A stretch of 64,000 nucleotides of DNA. It comes from Kazachstania africana CBS 2517. Its lineage: Eukaryota; Ascomycota; Saccharomycetes; Saccharomycetales; Saccharomycetaceae. The stretch covers positions 1,116,001-1,180,000 of the forward strand of contig NC_018941.1 in assembly GCF_000304475.1 (NCBI RefSeq), in the 5' to 3' direction. The first letter of the stretch is position 1, and every line of letters starts with the position of its first letter. The notes below the pieces were generated by a model. It saw only the letters and a program-made list of their open reading frames with translations, was not told the origin of the DNA and did no database searches. Position numbers and translations under genes: made by a program. This document shows positions 1 through 9,623 of the stretch, one piece after another.

Positions 1-513
1 TAGGCATGAGTGGCACACGATACTTATTCGATGTTGTGTATTAATACTGTTAGTAGGTATTACAAAGGAAATAAGACAGTTCGTTGAAACTTTGCTGACT
101 TAACAACAGAAAGGAAAGCAAAAGGATAAGAAAAACATTGAAATCGCTTATATAGGGATTTAAATGAACAAATTAATATTCGTTAAAAATGGCAGTTTAA
201 ACATGGCTCTATACACTCATATGCCCCTCGAGAAGTAGAGTATCTCTCTTATGTTCCTGGAGAAAACTGGACCAATGACGCTCGGAAATAAGATAACGGC
301 ATGCTGAGATAAACTTGTATCGGTTTCTCGAGGAATGCCAAGAGATTTCTCGAGCAAATCTTGTTATTTTTTTTTTACCCCGGATTCTCCTGAGTCAACC
401 CTTTCCCATCACTCAGGCATCCTAAAAAAGAAACAGATGAAAAAACCGTTCATAATTCAAAAACCATATGTACATATATATACACTGCCAATACAATATA
501 TGTCAATGGCTTC
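1..513. other. Intergenic stretch at left edge
   Basis: No supportable gene. The stretch lies beyond the 3' end of VBA4, so part of it must hold that gene's terminator. It has a TGAGTCA motif (391-397, Gcn4 core on the minus strand) and a T-run near 366-376. The motif may belong to a gene left of the window. Nothing else stands out. Confidence 0.6.
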
Positions 514-2391
514 TTAAATTGAAGATTGTTTGTGGGTTCTAGCTAAGTGAAAAAAACTGATGCCAATGCACGTACAAAAAAGATTGAAGATAAAAACATA
601 TCTGATAGAATCGAGATAGCAGGAGAAGATAGAAGTGGAGATGAGGTCTGGAGAATCTTCCCTAATCCACTCTACTGAGCTTAGCGCTTTTTTAATAGCA
701 TATTTCAATTCATCGACTGAATGGTCTCCTGGTAGGTATTGGCTCAACTCTCTTTTTAGGTTTTCTTGAACTATTCCCTTAAATGGGACGCCGCTGACAA
801 TTATAGCGAAAAGAGCGGATGTCGTTCCCTCACCTAAGATAGTAATAATATTCTTTTCCTTGTTTAATTTTGAAAAATACGAACCAAGGGCCACCCCAAA
901 TGAAAACATTAAGGTGGAGGTCAGAGCCGTCAGGTAGATGGTTTTTGAGGTGACGAATGAATGTACATCTATTACCTTCCCTTGTAAAACTAACAAAATT
1001 AGTTGAATGACCATATTTATATAAATATGGTCTTCTAGGAATTTTTTGGCAACGACCGCACCCAGGAATGTCGATAGAGTCAATGATAGATATAATGACT
1101 TTGTATTGAGATCTTGAATTTCCATTAGCATAAAAATGAAGCTTGTCGTGGAGACATATGCACCCGTTAGAAACCAGCAAGATATTTCTGCGTCATATAT
1201 CCCTTTGTTCCTACTTTCTTTAGCAGCGTAAAATACAACAGCCAAATATGTGAACCACAGGGAAAGTGAGCTGTACGTAATGGGGAAATCAAAACTCGAA
1301 CATGCAATAATGTAAAGGGCAGATGTTGTGAAGAGAGTAAGGAGCAGTATCAGATAATGCCTCATTTTCATGCCATGTAGACTATATTCAAACGTGTTTT
1401 TATCGGTCTTCGGTAGGGCTAACCAGAAACTAACTATCAAAGGAGCGAAGATGACTGTGATGGTAGTTTCCATGCTGCTCCACTCAGTTAAAATATTTCT
1501 ATTTAGCAACAGAGCGGGTATAATTGTACCTAAACCAAAGTGTGCAAGAGCGATATTAGAATACTTGTTTTTAGTATTAGTTGGTACTAACTTTTCACAT
1601 AATGTGAGATCTATATAACAACATGATCCACAAGCTGCACCAAACAGAATACGAGACAATACCAACATGTTCAATCCCTTGAAATAAGTACATGATAGGC
1701 TGCTTATTAAAGCAAGTAAATTGGATAGTATGGTTGAGCTAATAAAATATTTTTTGATAGTCAACGAGGTAACATAAAAAGCAATCGGTATTGCTAACAA
1801 ATAAATACCAAAGATGATAAAAAAATCTGCTAGATGATCAAATTCTGAGCTTATGCTAGGTGATGATACAAGAGTGAAGCTAAAATCGGCACCTAATGAT
1901 AACATTGAAATGCAAATGCATGCGATTATAAAATGAAGTCTAGTTGCTGAAATTTTAATTTGGTGAGCCTGGCACACGTTAAAATTGCCATCTTTAGCTA
2001 CACTATTCTCAAAATCAATGCTACCATATTCTGACCCCAACTCCAGAGAATGAGATTCTCTTAAAGATGTGGTTATGGCAACAGACTTATCAATTATTCT
2101 CTCATTGGTACTAAGAGAGAGATCAGTTTCTCTAAGTGGATTGGAAGTAGTTAATTTGGGAGAAAATAGACAGCTCTCTGTACCTTTTTTAATTCTCTGC
2201 AGCTCGTGATCGGGTTCTTTTTTGGCTGTAGGTAACGTTGCATTCAATTTGGTTTCCAGTTTAATTGGAATGGCATTCGCTAATATAGTCTCTTTCGCAA
2301 TTGGAGTCGTCGGATCATCGAAAAGTCTTTGAGCTTCCTTCAACTGAACAAATTTTCTTAATCTTTTACGTTGCTTGTCTTTTTTACCCAT
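514..2391 (-). CDS. VBA4: Vba4-like vacuolar major facilitator transporter
   Basis: A 625-residue membrane protein. The first 150 residues are hydrophilic, start MGKKDKQRKRLRKF and look cytosolic. From residue 152 on there are about 12-14 hydrophobic segments, as in the DHA2 branch of the major facilitator superfamily. S. cerevisiae Vba4 (YDR119W, about 768 residues) begins with a very similar lysine/arginine-rich stretch and lies beside APC4 and TMA64 just as here; position and start are the main evidence. The Vba group is linked to vacuolar membranes and basic amino-acid or drug transport; the substrate cannot be read from sequence. It is about 140 residues shorter than the S. cerevisiae protein as I recall it. 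A Gcn4 site lies 329 bp upstream (2720-2726), which would fit an amino-acid-related role. Confidence 0.78.
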   Translation of the reverse strand: MGKKDKQRKRLRKFVQLKEAQRLFDDPTTPIAKETILANAIPIKLETKLNATLPTAKKEPDHELQRIKKGTESCLFSPKLTTSNPLRETDLSLSTNERIIDKSVAITTSLRESHSLELGSEYGSIDFENSVAKDGNFNVCQAHQIKISATRLHFIIACICISMLSLGADFSFTLVSSPSISSEFDHLADFFIIFGIYLLAIPIAFYVTSLTIKKYFISSTILSNLLALISSLSCTYFKGLNMLVLSRILFGAACGSCCYIDLTLCEKLVPTNTKNKYSNIALAHFGLGTIIPALLLNRNILTEWSSMETTITVIFAPLIVSFWLALPKTDKNTFEYSLHGMKMRHYLILLLTLFTTSALYIIACSSFDFPITYSSLSLWFTYLAVVFYAAKESRNKGIYDAEISCWFLTGAYVSTTSFIFMLMEIQDLNTKSLYLSLTLSTFLGAVVAKKFLEDHIYINMVIQLILLVLQGKVIDVHSFVTSKTIYLTALTSTLMFSFGVALGSYFSKLNKEKNIITILGEGTTSALFAIIVSGVPFKGIVQENLKRELSQYLPGDHSVDELKYAIKKALSSVEWIREDSPDLISTSIFSCYLDSIRYVFIFNLFCTCIGISFFHLARTHKQSSI

Positions 2392-2754
2392 GCCTGATAC
2401 CTTTTTTATGTCTATAAGGCTTGATTAATGTTGAAAAATTTTCTAGATGAACATAATTTGCAAAATTGAGAAGAATACATTTCAGGTATACATGACAGTT
2501 CAAAATTATCATGTCATAAAACTTCCAAAGATATTTTTTTGCCTTTGTTGTCGCGTTCCTGACTATCCCATATAGATCAAGGCATATTTTTTTACCTCTT
2601 TTGGTGCGATGAGAAAACTTTAAATGTGACTTTGGTGAAATTCCAGAGAAATGTCAAGGCAAATATCAGAAGTTTACTAATAAATTTCTGAACTTATATA
2701 AGTCAATATTACGACAGTATGACTCACCATTTACAGTACCGACATATATTATCT
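2392..2754. other. Intergenic: VBA4 promoter and APC4 3' end
   Basis: This holds the promoter of VBA4 and the downstream end of APC4, both minus strand. The notable motif is TGACTCA at 2720-2726. T-runs near 2535 and 2588 may exclude nucleosomes. No ORF or RNA gene is visible. Confidence 0.6.
2720..2726 (-). promoter_or_regulatory. Gcn4-type site upstream of VBA4
   Basis: Exact TGACTCA core, the general amino-acid control site bound by Gcn4. It is 329 bp upstream of the VBA4 start codon and just past the APC4 stop. The match is seen; use by VBA4 is inferred. Confidence 0.45.
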
Positions 2755-4587
2755 TCAATTAGATGGGCCAAGAGCCATCTCTATTCTCCCGTCTCTGATA
2801 TGTAATGTTGTTTTATATACGGTGATCATTTCTTTAGCTCCGCTACATATAATTTCGTATTCTTTCGATTTTTTACTAGGTTCTTCTATTATTTTGATAA
2901 CAGCAATATCATTTGACATTTGAACCACAGATAGCGGCAATATTTTCTCATTAGTGGATGTGCCATCTATATTGGCTGTACCAACCCTAACTTCATTAAT
3001 GGGTGTAGGTGTCACCGAAGATAGCTGTACCACATAAAGCACGTAGGGTATTTGGGAAATTTTTACAATATCTCGTACCGTCACAGTAAGCTCTGGCGAA
3101 TAGTTAGCTTTAAAGAAAGGTATCTTAGTATCAATAGCTATTTTATTCTCTAAAATTGGTTCTATGTATTTTGTGTTCATACGAGATATATTAGCCTCTA
3201 TCTTTTCCAGCGTATGCTTGATAATATCGAAATTTAGAATGTCTTCAGAATCCTTTTTTCCCTCTTGTAACAAATATTCAAACGATTTACCTAATTTATA
3301 GCAAGTATTGGAGTTTTGAGTAATAGACAATTGAGGTTTATAATCGTCATCTAATTCCTCGTGCACTCTATCGTTTAACCAGCTTAGAAATATTTTGAGC
3401 ATCTCAAACTTGTTAGCCGATTCTTCAGCTGTATAAATGATAGATTTTAGCATATCCTGTAAATTACTCATTAGTTCGTTTAATTCATGTAACCTACTGT
3501 TGTCATCCGCTCCACTCTCGAATTGAAACGCCATTATAAGACCAAAGCATCTTTCGCTCAGCAAAATCATACGCTCGCATGCACACATCAGTGCTATAGT
3601 AAATAATTCTGTTGTTTGTTGATAAGCATCGTGACATAATGTTCTCCACTGCGTGACGTTTTTGTCACCGACGCTATAATGTAACCAATCTTGTAACTCA
3701 TCTGAAATAGTACCTAACAGGAATGTTATCTTAAGTTCATTTATAAGCTTTTCCCGACCAAAAGCACCGTCACATATCTTTTCCAAAAAATCTAAGTAAG
3801 GCTTTATTATTACTCTCTCTAATAAATCCAAGTGATTTCGAGTGTATTTTGACATGTCTTTCAGCGACAAAATACACTCTAATAGATCTATGCATGATTT
3901 CGAACTTAAAAAAGAACTTGTATCAATCTTTCTTGCAGAGCCATCTTTATAGATGCACTGGTATAGTGAATTAGCGCTTTTAATTAAGGAGCATGCTGGT
4001 ACTTTCTCAGATAAATCCGTCTCCGGTGTTTTCAAAGTTAAATAATAATCTCCATTTAAAACCATAAGAAAACTATCAGTTTCACTTTGATGTAAACAAT
4101 GCATATCTATAACTCTATTTTTCTTCCATTTGGCATCTAACTCTCTCCAATTCGCATTAGATGGCGTATAGGGAATTAACGATAACTTATTGGCGGAACT
4201 TACAAACTGGATAAGAGAGGGCATGAGATCAACTATATTTTTATTAAATTGTTTCATTTCATTGGTCGTTTGTTCTTCAATGCGATCCCAATATGTGCAA
4301 TCTACATTTTTGAACTGAGTCCTTAGAAAAGCCACTAACTTACCATCTTTGAAAACATCTATTATTCTGATTGAACCATCACGGAAAAAAATTGAAAGAT
4401 ACTTTCCACTAATCTTGTCCCAATATATACCTGCTACCAGTTCCCATTTTTTAATAATGGTGTGTGCAATTGCAGTATTGTCAGATCTTCTATATACCAT
4501 GAGACCTTTGGGTCCCTTTTCCGTATAAAGCGGTAACTTTTTATTGTAAACACAATAAGATCTCTCCTTTGGATTCAATTCATTCAT
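2755..4587 (-). CDS. APC4: Anaphase-promoting complex subunit Apc4
   Basis: 610 residues, against about 652 for S. cerevisiae Apc4 (YDR118W). Apc4 is a scaffold subunit of the APC/C, the nuclear ubiquitin ligase that marks securin and mitotic cyclins for destruction. The N-terminal part holds WD40-like strands with W-D signatures (for example IYWDKISGKYLSIFFRDGSI near residues 54-73). The middle, about 180-450, is mostly helical with little sequence character, as expected for the Apc4 long domain. Identification rests on the N-terminal repeat pattern plus synteny: it is divergent to TMA64 and next to VBA4 as in S. cerevisiae. One of its substrates, PDS1, is encoded 8 kb away. The ATG at 4587 is the first in frame, and the gap to TMA64 is 206 bp. 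Confidence 0.82.
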   Translation of the reverse strand: MNELNPKERSYCVYNKKLPLYTEKGPKGLMVYRRSDNTAIAHTIIKKWELVAGIYWDKISGKYLSIFFRDGSIRIIDVFKDGKLVAFLRTQFKNVDCTYWDRIEEQTTNEMKQFNKNIVDLMPSLIQFVSSANKLSLIPYTPSNANWRELDAKWKKNRVIDMHCLHQSETDSFLMVLNGDYYLTLKTPETDLSEKVPACSLIKSANSLYQCIYKDGSARKIDTSSFLSSKSCIDLLECILSLKDMSKYTRNHLDLLERVIIKPYLDFLEKICDGAFGREKLINELKITFLLGTISDELQDWLHYSVGDKNVTQWRTLCHDAYQQTTELFTIALMCACERMILLSERCFGLIMAFQFESGADDNSRLHELNELMSNLQDMLKSIIYTAEESANKFEMLKIFLSWLNDRVHEELDDDYKPQLSITQNSNTCYKLGKSFEYLLQEGKKDSEDILNFDIIKHTLEKIEANISRMNTKYIEPILENKIAIDTKIPFFKANYSPELTVTVRDIVKISQIPYVLYVVQLSSVTPTPINEVRVGTANIDGTSTNEKILPLSVVQMSNDIAVIKIIEEPSKKSKEYEIICSGAKEMITVYKTTLHIRDGRIEMALGPSN

Positions 4588-4793
4588 TCACTGTCTGATA
4601 TGTATTGGCTGTGTTCGGTTACTTGTGCAAATCGTTGTTGATGGTTCAAATTGAGTTTTGGCAATAATAATGATAATAGTGTGTAATTTTTGATATTTTT
4701 GCGTGCCGATGGAATACAAAAAGAACTATGATGGTGATATTTCAAGTGGCAAAGGTGGGCAGATACAGACCAAAATCCAAATTGAGATAGATA

Positions 4794-6482
4794 ATGTTCA
4801 AAAAAGAACCACGCATCAAGGCACTGAGTAAATTGAAAAACTCTGACCGAAAGAAACTTGTGCAATCGCTAAAAGCTCAATTAAAGAGCGATGAGGATAT
4901 CTCTGTTGCCGGTGATTCTATAATGCAGACAAATTTCATATCAACTACTGCGGCAGGAACCATATACACGGACTCGAACAGTATCCCTATTATGTTCAAG
5001 ACCAAGCACTCAGATACTTTATATCCAACCAGCTTTTTATTATGGTCTAATAATGGTTTATTATCTACGGTAAGGACCCACTCGGTAGTTGTCGAAAACT
5101 ATATTTTCAATGGGGCAGATCTGATGATTGCAGGTACCGTTCCTCCATTTGATTCTACTTTGACGATTGGTACTATCTGTGCGGTAGCTACGAAAGAAGC
5201 GCCAGACGTGGCAATTGCAGTTGGGATTGTAAAGCTGAACTTGCCTGAATATCAACAAGTTTTGGGTAAAACTGGTGTCGCTGTAGAAATTTTACATCAT
5301 TTTGAAGATGCGCTATTTTCTACCTTCAAAGCTAAGCTAGAAATTCCAGCTTCAGTTAAAAGTATATTACAGGAAGAAACTACCGCTGACGTTGCAAAGG
5401 AATCGGATGCAGAACAAGAAAGTCAATCGGTTACCGAGCCACCTTCTGGCTCTGAGGGACCTGATGATATTGCTGAGGTTTTAGATGAATTAACCGTTGA
5501 GGATGTAGACTACTTTATAAGAAGGGCATTATACTTCACAATGGTACAGGATAATACCCTTACACTTCCTGTTGTAGCTTCAGCTTTCATGTCGAATCAT
5601 ATTATGCGGAACCTTCCAGACGTTGACCATAAAAAGGTTAATATCAAAAGGACTTCCTGGAAGAAGACAGCCAAATTTCTGAAATATTTTGAAAAAGAAG
5701 GCTTTCTTAAATTAAAGGGTAAAGGTGATGATTTGATCATTGTTGGTATGAATAAGGATAAAGACGAACTGAAAAATTTTGTTCCTTACAAAATCGGAAA
5801 TACAGCGAAGAAAGCTGCCTCCAAATCAGATAGTACTCAAACTCAAGGTGTATCAGTAAGCTCCGTAAATTTATATAAGCCAATCAATCTGGGACAAAAA
5901 TTTATCAAAGAATCGAATATTTCAGGAGGTCCCATGTACACTTCTTTAGAAATCAGAAATTGTATTAATGATTACATCATCAAGAAGAACTTAGTAGATG
6001 AAAAGGATAAAAAAATGGTCATGTTGGATGATTTATTATTTGCTATGGTCAATAGGAAAATACAAAATCCTATATTTCCAAGGATCATACCAAGAGCTAA
6101 CATACTAGAACCATTAATTGCAAATAATTTCAATGAATACTTCCAACTTTATAAAGGTGACAATACCCCTCTTTTCAAAAACCCAATCAAGGGTCAGACA
6201 CCAAAAATCGACATAGTGACAGAAATGAAAATCGGTAGAAAGGTAGTTACAAGAGTTTCCAATTTTGAAAATTTTAGAATATCTCCAGAAGAATTGGCGG
6301 CCGATTTAAGAAAGCTCTGTAGCGGCTCAACAACGATATCTGAAACGCCAAAAAAGGTTTCAGAAGTTCAAGTACAAGGGCCACATGGACAGTTAATTAT
6401 TGATCATTTTAATAAATCCGGAATTCCTAGCAAATTCATACAATTCGAAAATAAGGTGAAGAGACAAAAAAAAAAGAAATAG
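4794..6482 (+). CDS. TMA64: Tma64, eIF2D-type ribosome recycling factor
   Basis: 562 residues, close to S. cerevisiae Tma64 (YDR117C, 565). eIF2D/Tma64 binds 40S subunits and helps remove deacylated tRNA and mRNA after termination; it can also deliver tRNA without GTP. The start MFKKEPRIKALSKLKNSDRK is the usual beginning of the family, followed by a PUA-type domain (about 1-180), a winged-helix part (about 230-320), a SWIB-like region (about 360-450) and a C-terminal SUI1/eIF1-like domain. The last shows at its end the motif VQGPHGQ...IDHFNKSGIPSKFI. The tail is all lysine (RQKKKK). An acidic linker sits near residues 195-235. Its partners Tma20 and Tma22 are not in the window. Confidence 0.93.
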   Translation: MFKKEPRIKALSKLKNSDRKKLVQSLKAQLKSDEDISVAGDSIMQTNFISTTAAGTIYTDSNSIPIMFKTKHSDTLYPTSFLLWSNNGLLSTVRTHSVVVENYIFNGADLMIAGTVPPFDSTLTIGTICAVATKEAPDVAIAVGIVKLNLPEYQQVLGKTGVAVEILHHFEDALFSTFKAKLEIPASVKSILQEETTADVAKESDAEQESQSVTEPPSGSEGPDDIAEVLDELTVEDVDYFIRRALYFTMVQDNTLTLPVVASAFMSNHIMRNLPDVDHKKVNIKRTSWKKTAKFLKYFEKEGFLKLKGKGDDLIIVGMNKDKDELKNFVPYKIGNTAKKAASKSDSTQTQGVSVSSVNLYKPINLGQKFIKESNISGGPMYTSLEIRNCINDYIIKKNLVDEKDKKMVMLDDLLFAMVNRKIQNPIFPRIIPRANILEPLIANNFNEYFQLYKGDNTPLFKNPIKGQTPKIDIVTEMKIGRKVVTRVSNFENFRISPEELAADLRKLCSGSTTISETPKKVSEVQVQGPHGQLIIDHFNKSGIPSKFIQFENKVKRQKKKK

Positions 6483-6726
6483 ATCTGTCATTTTTCTTGA
6501 AAGAACCACATGTATGTATATAAACTCCATGTACATATGATAGATAACTTTGACATTTGTTTATTTTGCTAAGAAATAGATGGATTGAAGATTGTCGTCT
6601 ACTGGCCAAAACTTAAACTGAAAAATGCGGCGAAATGTCAATATCAGAGAAGATCAAAATTAAGAAAAATAAAAATTAAGCAGAATTATATACTATTGAT
6701 GCGTGAGATGGAAAGGCGGATAAGTA

Positions 6727-7569
6727 ATGAATTTCTTACGAGTTAGAGGCCCAACATTACCAAATCTTCTTTTTGGTACACGATCATTACAAACTTCGAG
6801 ATTATGGCTCGAGGAAGCATCTGTTGCTCCGTCTAAAACTAATAAACAGCAAGCGAAGAAGAAAATGCTAAGGGACTTCCTCAGATCGAGAAAGCAAGCT
6901 AGAGAACCAGCATCCAACCATCCTTTATATATGAAAGTCCCCGATGCATTGCGATTTTTAAGAGCGGTGGAAGTGGGACAGCCTAGGTCGCAACAGACTA
7001 TAACACTAACAACACTAGTGATATCGGAAAAAGGTGTCCCTCCTGTCTATGGTAACGTTCAATTGCCTACGCCATTACGCAATAGTAAAGTTGTTGTACT
7101 GAGTGATGATCCTAAGAAGCTGGAGGAGGTTCAGGACAACTTCAAAAATGTTCATTTAGTTGGTGGGAGGGAATTAGTTGATAAGTTTAAAAACGAGGAT
7201 ATTGAAATAGATTTTGACAAAGTAGTAGCGACTCCTGACATTCTAAATTATACGAATCAAAACCTGGGTAAAATGTTTGGACCCAAAGGGCTGCTACCTA
7301 ATGTCAAGAAAGGTACTGTTTCGGAAAATTTGATTGAACTGATGAACGAAAATGTTAGTAGCATGCCATTTAGACAGCGTGCAGGATGCATTAGTTTAGG
7401 TATTGGAAAGGTAGAATTTAGTGACAAACAGATTCTCGAGAATATAATTGCCACTCGAGAAGCATTTCTGAACACTTTATCGAATCAGAAAACGAAGAAG
7501 CAAAGTACATTGGGCAAGACGACGTTAACCAGTACCCATGGTCCTGGTATTGTCATTGACTTTATTTAG
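6727..7569 (+). CDS. MRPL1: Mitochondrial ribosomal protein uL1m
   Basis: 280 residues, like S. cerevisiae Mrpl1 (YDR116C, 285). It is the L1 protein of the mitochondrial large ribosomal subunit, which forms the mobile L1 stalk at the E site. The first 40 residues (MNFLRVRGPTLPNLLFG..) are rich in R, L and S and poor in acid, as in a matrix targeting peptide. The L1 signature is clear: NQNLGKMFGPKGLLPNVKKG near residues 178-197, followed by the region that ends near residue 245. It lies beside MRPL34, another mitochondrial ribosomal gene, in convergent orientation (stop to stop about 95 bp). Confidence 0.93.
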   Translation: MNFLRVRGPTLPNLLFGTRSLQTSRLWLEEASVAPSKTNKQQAKKKMLRDFLRSRKQAREPASNHPLYMKVPDALRFLRAVEVGQPRSQQTITLTTLVISEKGVPPVYGNVQLPTPLRNSKVVVLSDDPKKLEEVQDNFKNVHLVGGRELVDKFKNEDIEIDFDKVVATPDILNYTNQNLGKMFGPKGLLPNVKKGTVSENLIELMNENVSSMPFRQRAGCISLGIGKVEFSDKQILENIIATREAFLNTLSNQKTKKQSTLGKTTLTSTHGPGIVIDFI

Positions 7570-7664
7570 TGGTTGTGGAGCCATTTCTTTTTCCTTTTTT
7601 TTTTTGGAAAAAAATATACATGTAAATAAATTTATATACAAGGTCGATATGTCTATTATATATA

Positions 7665-7922
7665 TTAATGGGATAGGTACCATCTACCTTTTTCTTTCCT
7701 GTCTTTTAATATTTTTGATTTTTGTTTTGACTTAGCTCTAGATAAAAAGCCAAATTTCCTTTTCCTTTTCAAAGTTGATGGCTGATATGTGTTACCTCTT
7801 GATTTCCATCTCTTTTGCCCGAAGAAGGGCAATATGAAGAAGACATTTGTAGATTGTACTGTATTTAAAATTACTGATTTGAAAATTGATGTATTTCGGT
7901 TTGTCTTTATTATTGGTAACAT
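7665..7922 (-). CDS. MRPL34: Mitochondrial ribosomal protein bL34m
   Basis: An 85-residue basic protein whose second half is the complete L34 family signature: [20 protein letters not shown] followed by a lysine-rich stretch that ends in RRWYLSH-like KGRWYLSH. It belongs to the mitochondrial large ribosomal subunit. The N-terminal 40 residues ([18 protein letters not shown]..) are acid-free and look like a targeting peptide. S. cerevisiae Mrpl34 (YDR115W) is about 105 residues, so the presequence is shorter here. The 3' end faces MRPL1. Its promoter shares the long gap that leads to the adhesin. Confidence 0.93.
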   Translation of the reverse strand: MLPIIKTNRNTSIFKSVILNTVQSTNVFFILPFFGQKRWKSRGNTYQPSTLKRKRKFGFLSRAKSKQKSKILKDRKEKGRWYLSH

Positions 7923-8360
7923 CTTCTTTTATCCTTTCGACTATATATTACCCAAGGCACAATAGTTTTGTTCTTGAGAAGGGTAAGGTATACTTGAACA
8001 GTGAAAAATTGGTCACTACTGGACTTTGTTTGAAGGTCGAATTGAATGTGACTTTACAACTTATTCTCTCACTATTCTCCGGTCCATGAAATAGTATTGA
8101 TACTCTGTGACTCTGCCTTTGAGTTCGAATTGCCGTGCGAGAATGTATGGGTTTCATATTCTATTGAGCCGGGTAAAACTGTTGCTGGCACATTTTTTTA
8201 AACTGGATTTTGGACAGTCATTTCCGGATCCGAACCGTGGTAATAAAAAGAGATATGGATATTTAGCAATGTGACAAGTGATCGAGATTTTTCAAAGATT
8301 GAGAACGAAGTTATTTGGGAAAGGTGATTTAATATACAAAAACAGTAAGAAAGGGATGTG

Positions 8361-8383
8361 CAGCATGCACCTTCTGCATGCTG
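8361..8383. repeat. Perfect 9-bp inverted repeat (hairpin)
   Basis: CAGCATGCA, a 5-base loop CCTTC, then TGCATGCTG. Every base of the arms pairs. It lies far upstream of the adhesin and about 440 bp upstream of MRPL34. No T-run follows, so a terminator is unlikely. Confidence 0.7.
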
Positions 8384-8544
8384 ATTTGCTAACGTACACT
8401 AAAAGTACGTGTAAGATTCTTGGTCTTAATTACATTAAAAATTGCACACAATGTCATTATACTAAATATGGTACGTTCCAAGAGGAATTCTATTACGTTT
8501 GTCGATAGAAAAAACAAGGCCTACGAGGTCTACGAAGTCGAAGA

Positions 8545-8652
8545 ATGAGTGGCAACCCACCCTTTGAGTGTGGGATGTAAGGGCTAGAATCCCATAAGCA
8601 TCAGCAATTTTGGGTGACAACCTTGTAGATGCAGAGTATGGTGCCCACTCAT
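8545..8652. other. Possible folded RNA element, function unknown
   Basis: An 8-bp closing stem (ATGAGTGG at 8545-8552 with CCACTCAT at 8645-8652) brackets two inner stems: TGGGAT (8571-8576) with ATCCCA (8589-8594), and GCATC (8598-8602) with GATGC (8628-8632). An alternative first inner stem is CCCAC (8556-8560) with GTGGG (8570-8574). The inner loop GGGCTAGAATCCC resembles a degenerate tRNA B box but lacks the invariant C. This could be a small RNA, a relic or chance. Confidence 0.25.
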
Positions 8653-9061
8653 GCCACATTCTTTCATTTGTTTCAGTTCAAATACAGAAATGCCAAATGT
8701 TGTGCCACGATTTTTACTTAATTTCAGCACACTTGACTTTTTTCCCTATTTTAACAGGATCTTGGATTCCTTATCTATAATTATTGTTTACCGCAACAAC
8801 AAAGAGAAAAAAAGAGATGATGTTCACATCCTTTGTATTCGCCGTGTGTGACATTTACTTAGTCCTAATATTTCTCTGTCTGTCTCATTTTTTCTCTGGA
8901 ATGATCAAACATCAGACATTTTTCCTTGATTTGTACCGATCAAGGACAAAAATGAAGTAATGGATTGAGCGCCATGCATGTATGTCACATTCACAGTCCT
9001 ACAGTAGTTGTGCAAGCAGACTTTCAACAGTGATAGGGACCTGGAAATGCAGGGTACATAC

Positions 9062-9095
9062 TACAATTTGATCTATCTAGATAGATCAAATTGTA
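9062..9095. repeat. 34-bp perfect palindrome
   Basis: The left arm TACAATTTGATCTATCT (9062-9078) is followed directly by its exact reverse complement (9079-9095), with no spacer. It lies about 1.65 kb upstream of the adhesin start. A palindrome of this length without a spacer can bind a dimeric protein or extrude as a cruciform. Confidence 0.9.
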
Positions 9096-9607
9096 TGATA
9101 TATTGTCAGTTGAGTGACTTATGTAAATTGTAAGATGTCGTTTCATCAGTCCAGAAGTACAAACATTCCACACTGTTGGAAAATGTGACGTAAGACTAAG
9201 CAGTGAACTTCTTTTTTAAGTAGTTTTTTTTTGGCCTGCCATTATTTCCTACAGTTATCAACAGTTGTCTGCTTTCTTTTCCGTTCGAAGGAAAAATATA
9301 GTCTATTAGCCCAAAAAAAGGCGGGGGGTACCTTTTCTCTTCCGTTTTCCGTTCTTGAGGGTTCAATTATTTCAAAACTTTGTGTTGAAGAAACGAAGCG
9401 CCTCGTGTCAACGATTAATCTTAATTAGTGAGGATCTGAAAAAAAACAAACTTACCTTACGTTCCCTCTTTAACCAATCAAGCGAAGCCAAGGAGGATAG
9501 ACCGTAGAAGGAGAATTTGTAGCTGCATAAGTGAGACACATTTTCTTTACTATGCAACATTTTAAAAATAGCGTGCGGACCATAATTATGGGCCTTCCGA
9601 TTTCTTG

Positions 9608-9623
9608 CTCCTTTCATAAGGAG
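9608..9623. repeat. 6-bp inverted repeat
   Basis: CTCCTT, loop TCAT, AAGGAG. It is a small perfect hairpin in the adhesin upstream region. One this short can arise by chance; it is listed because of the company it keeps. Confidence 0.5.

Noticed and set aside
9281..9297. TTTTCC-GTTCGAA-GGAAAA looking like a tRNA T arm
   Set aside because: Loop size and G53-C61 pair do not fit, and no tRNA body is present.
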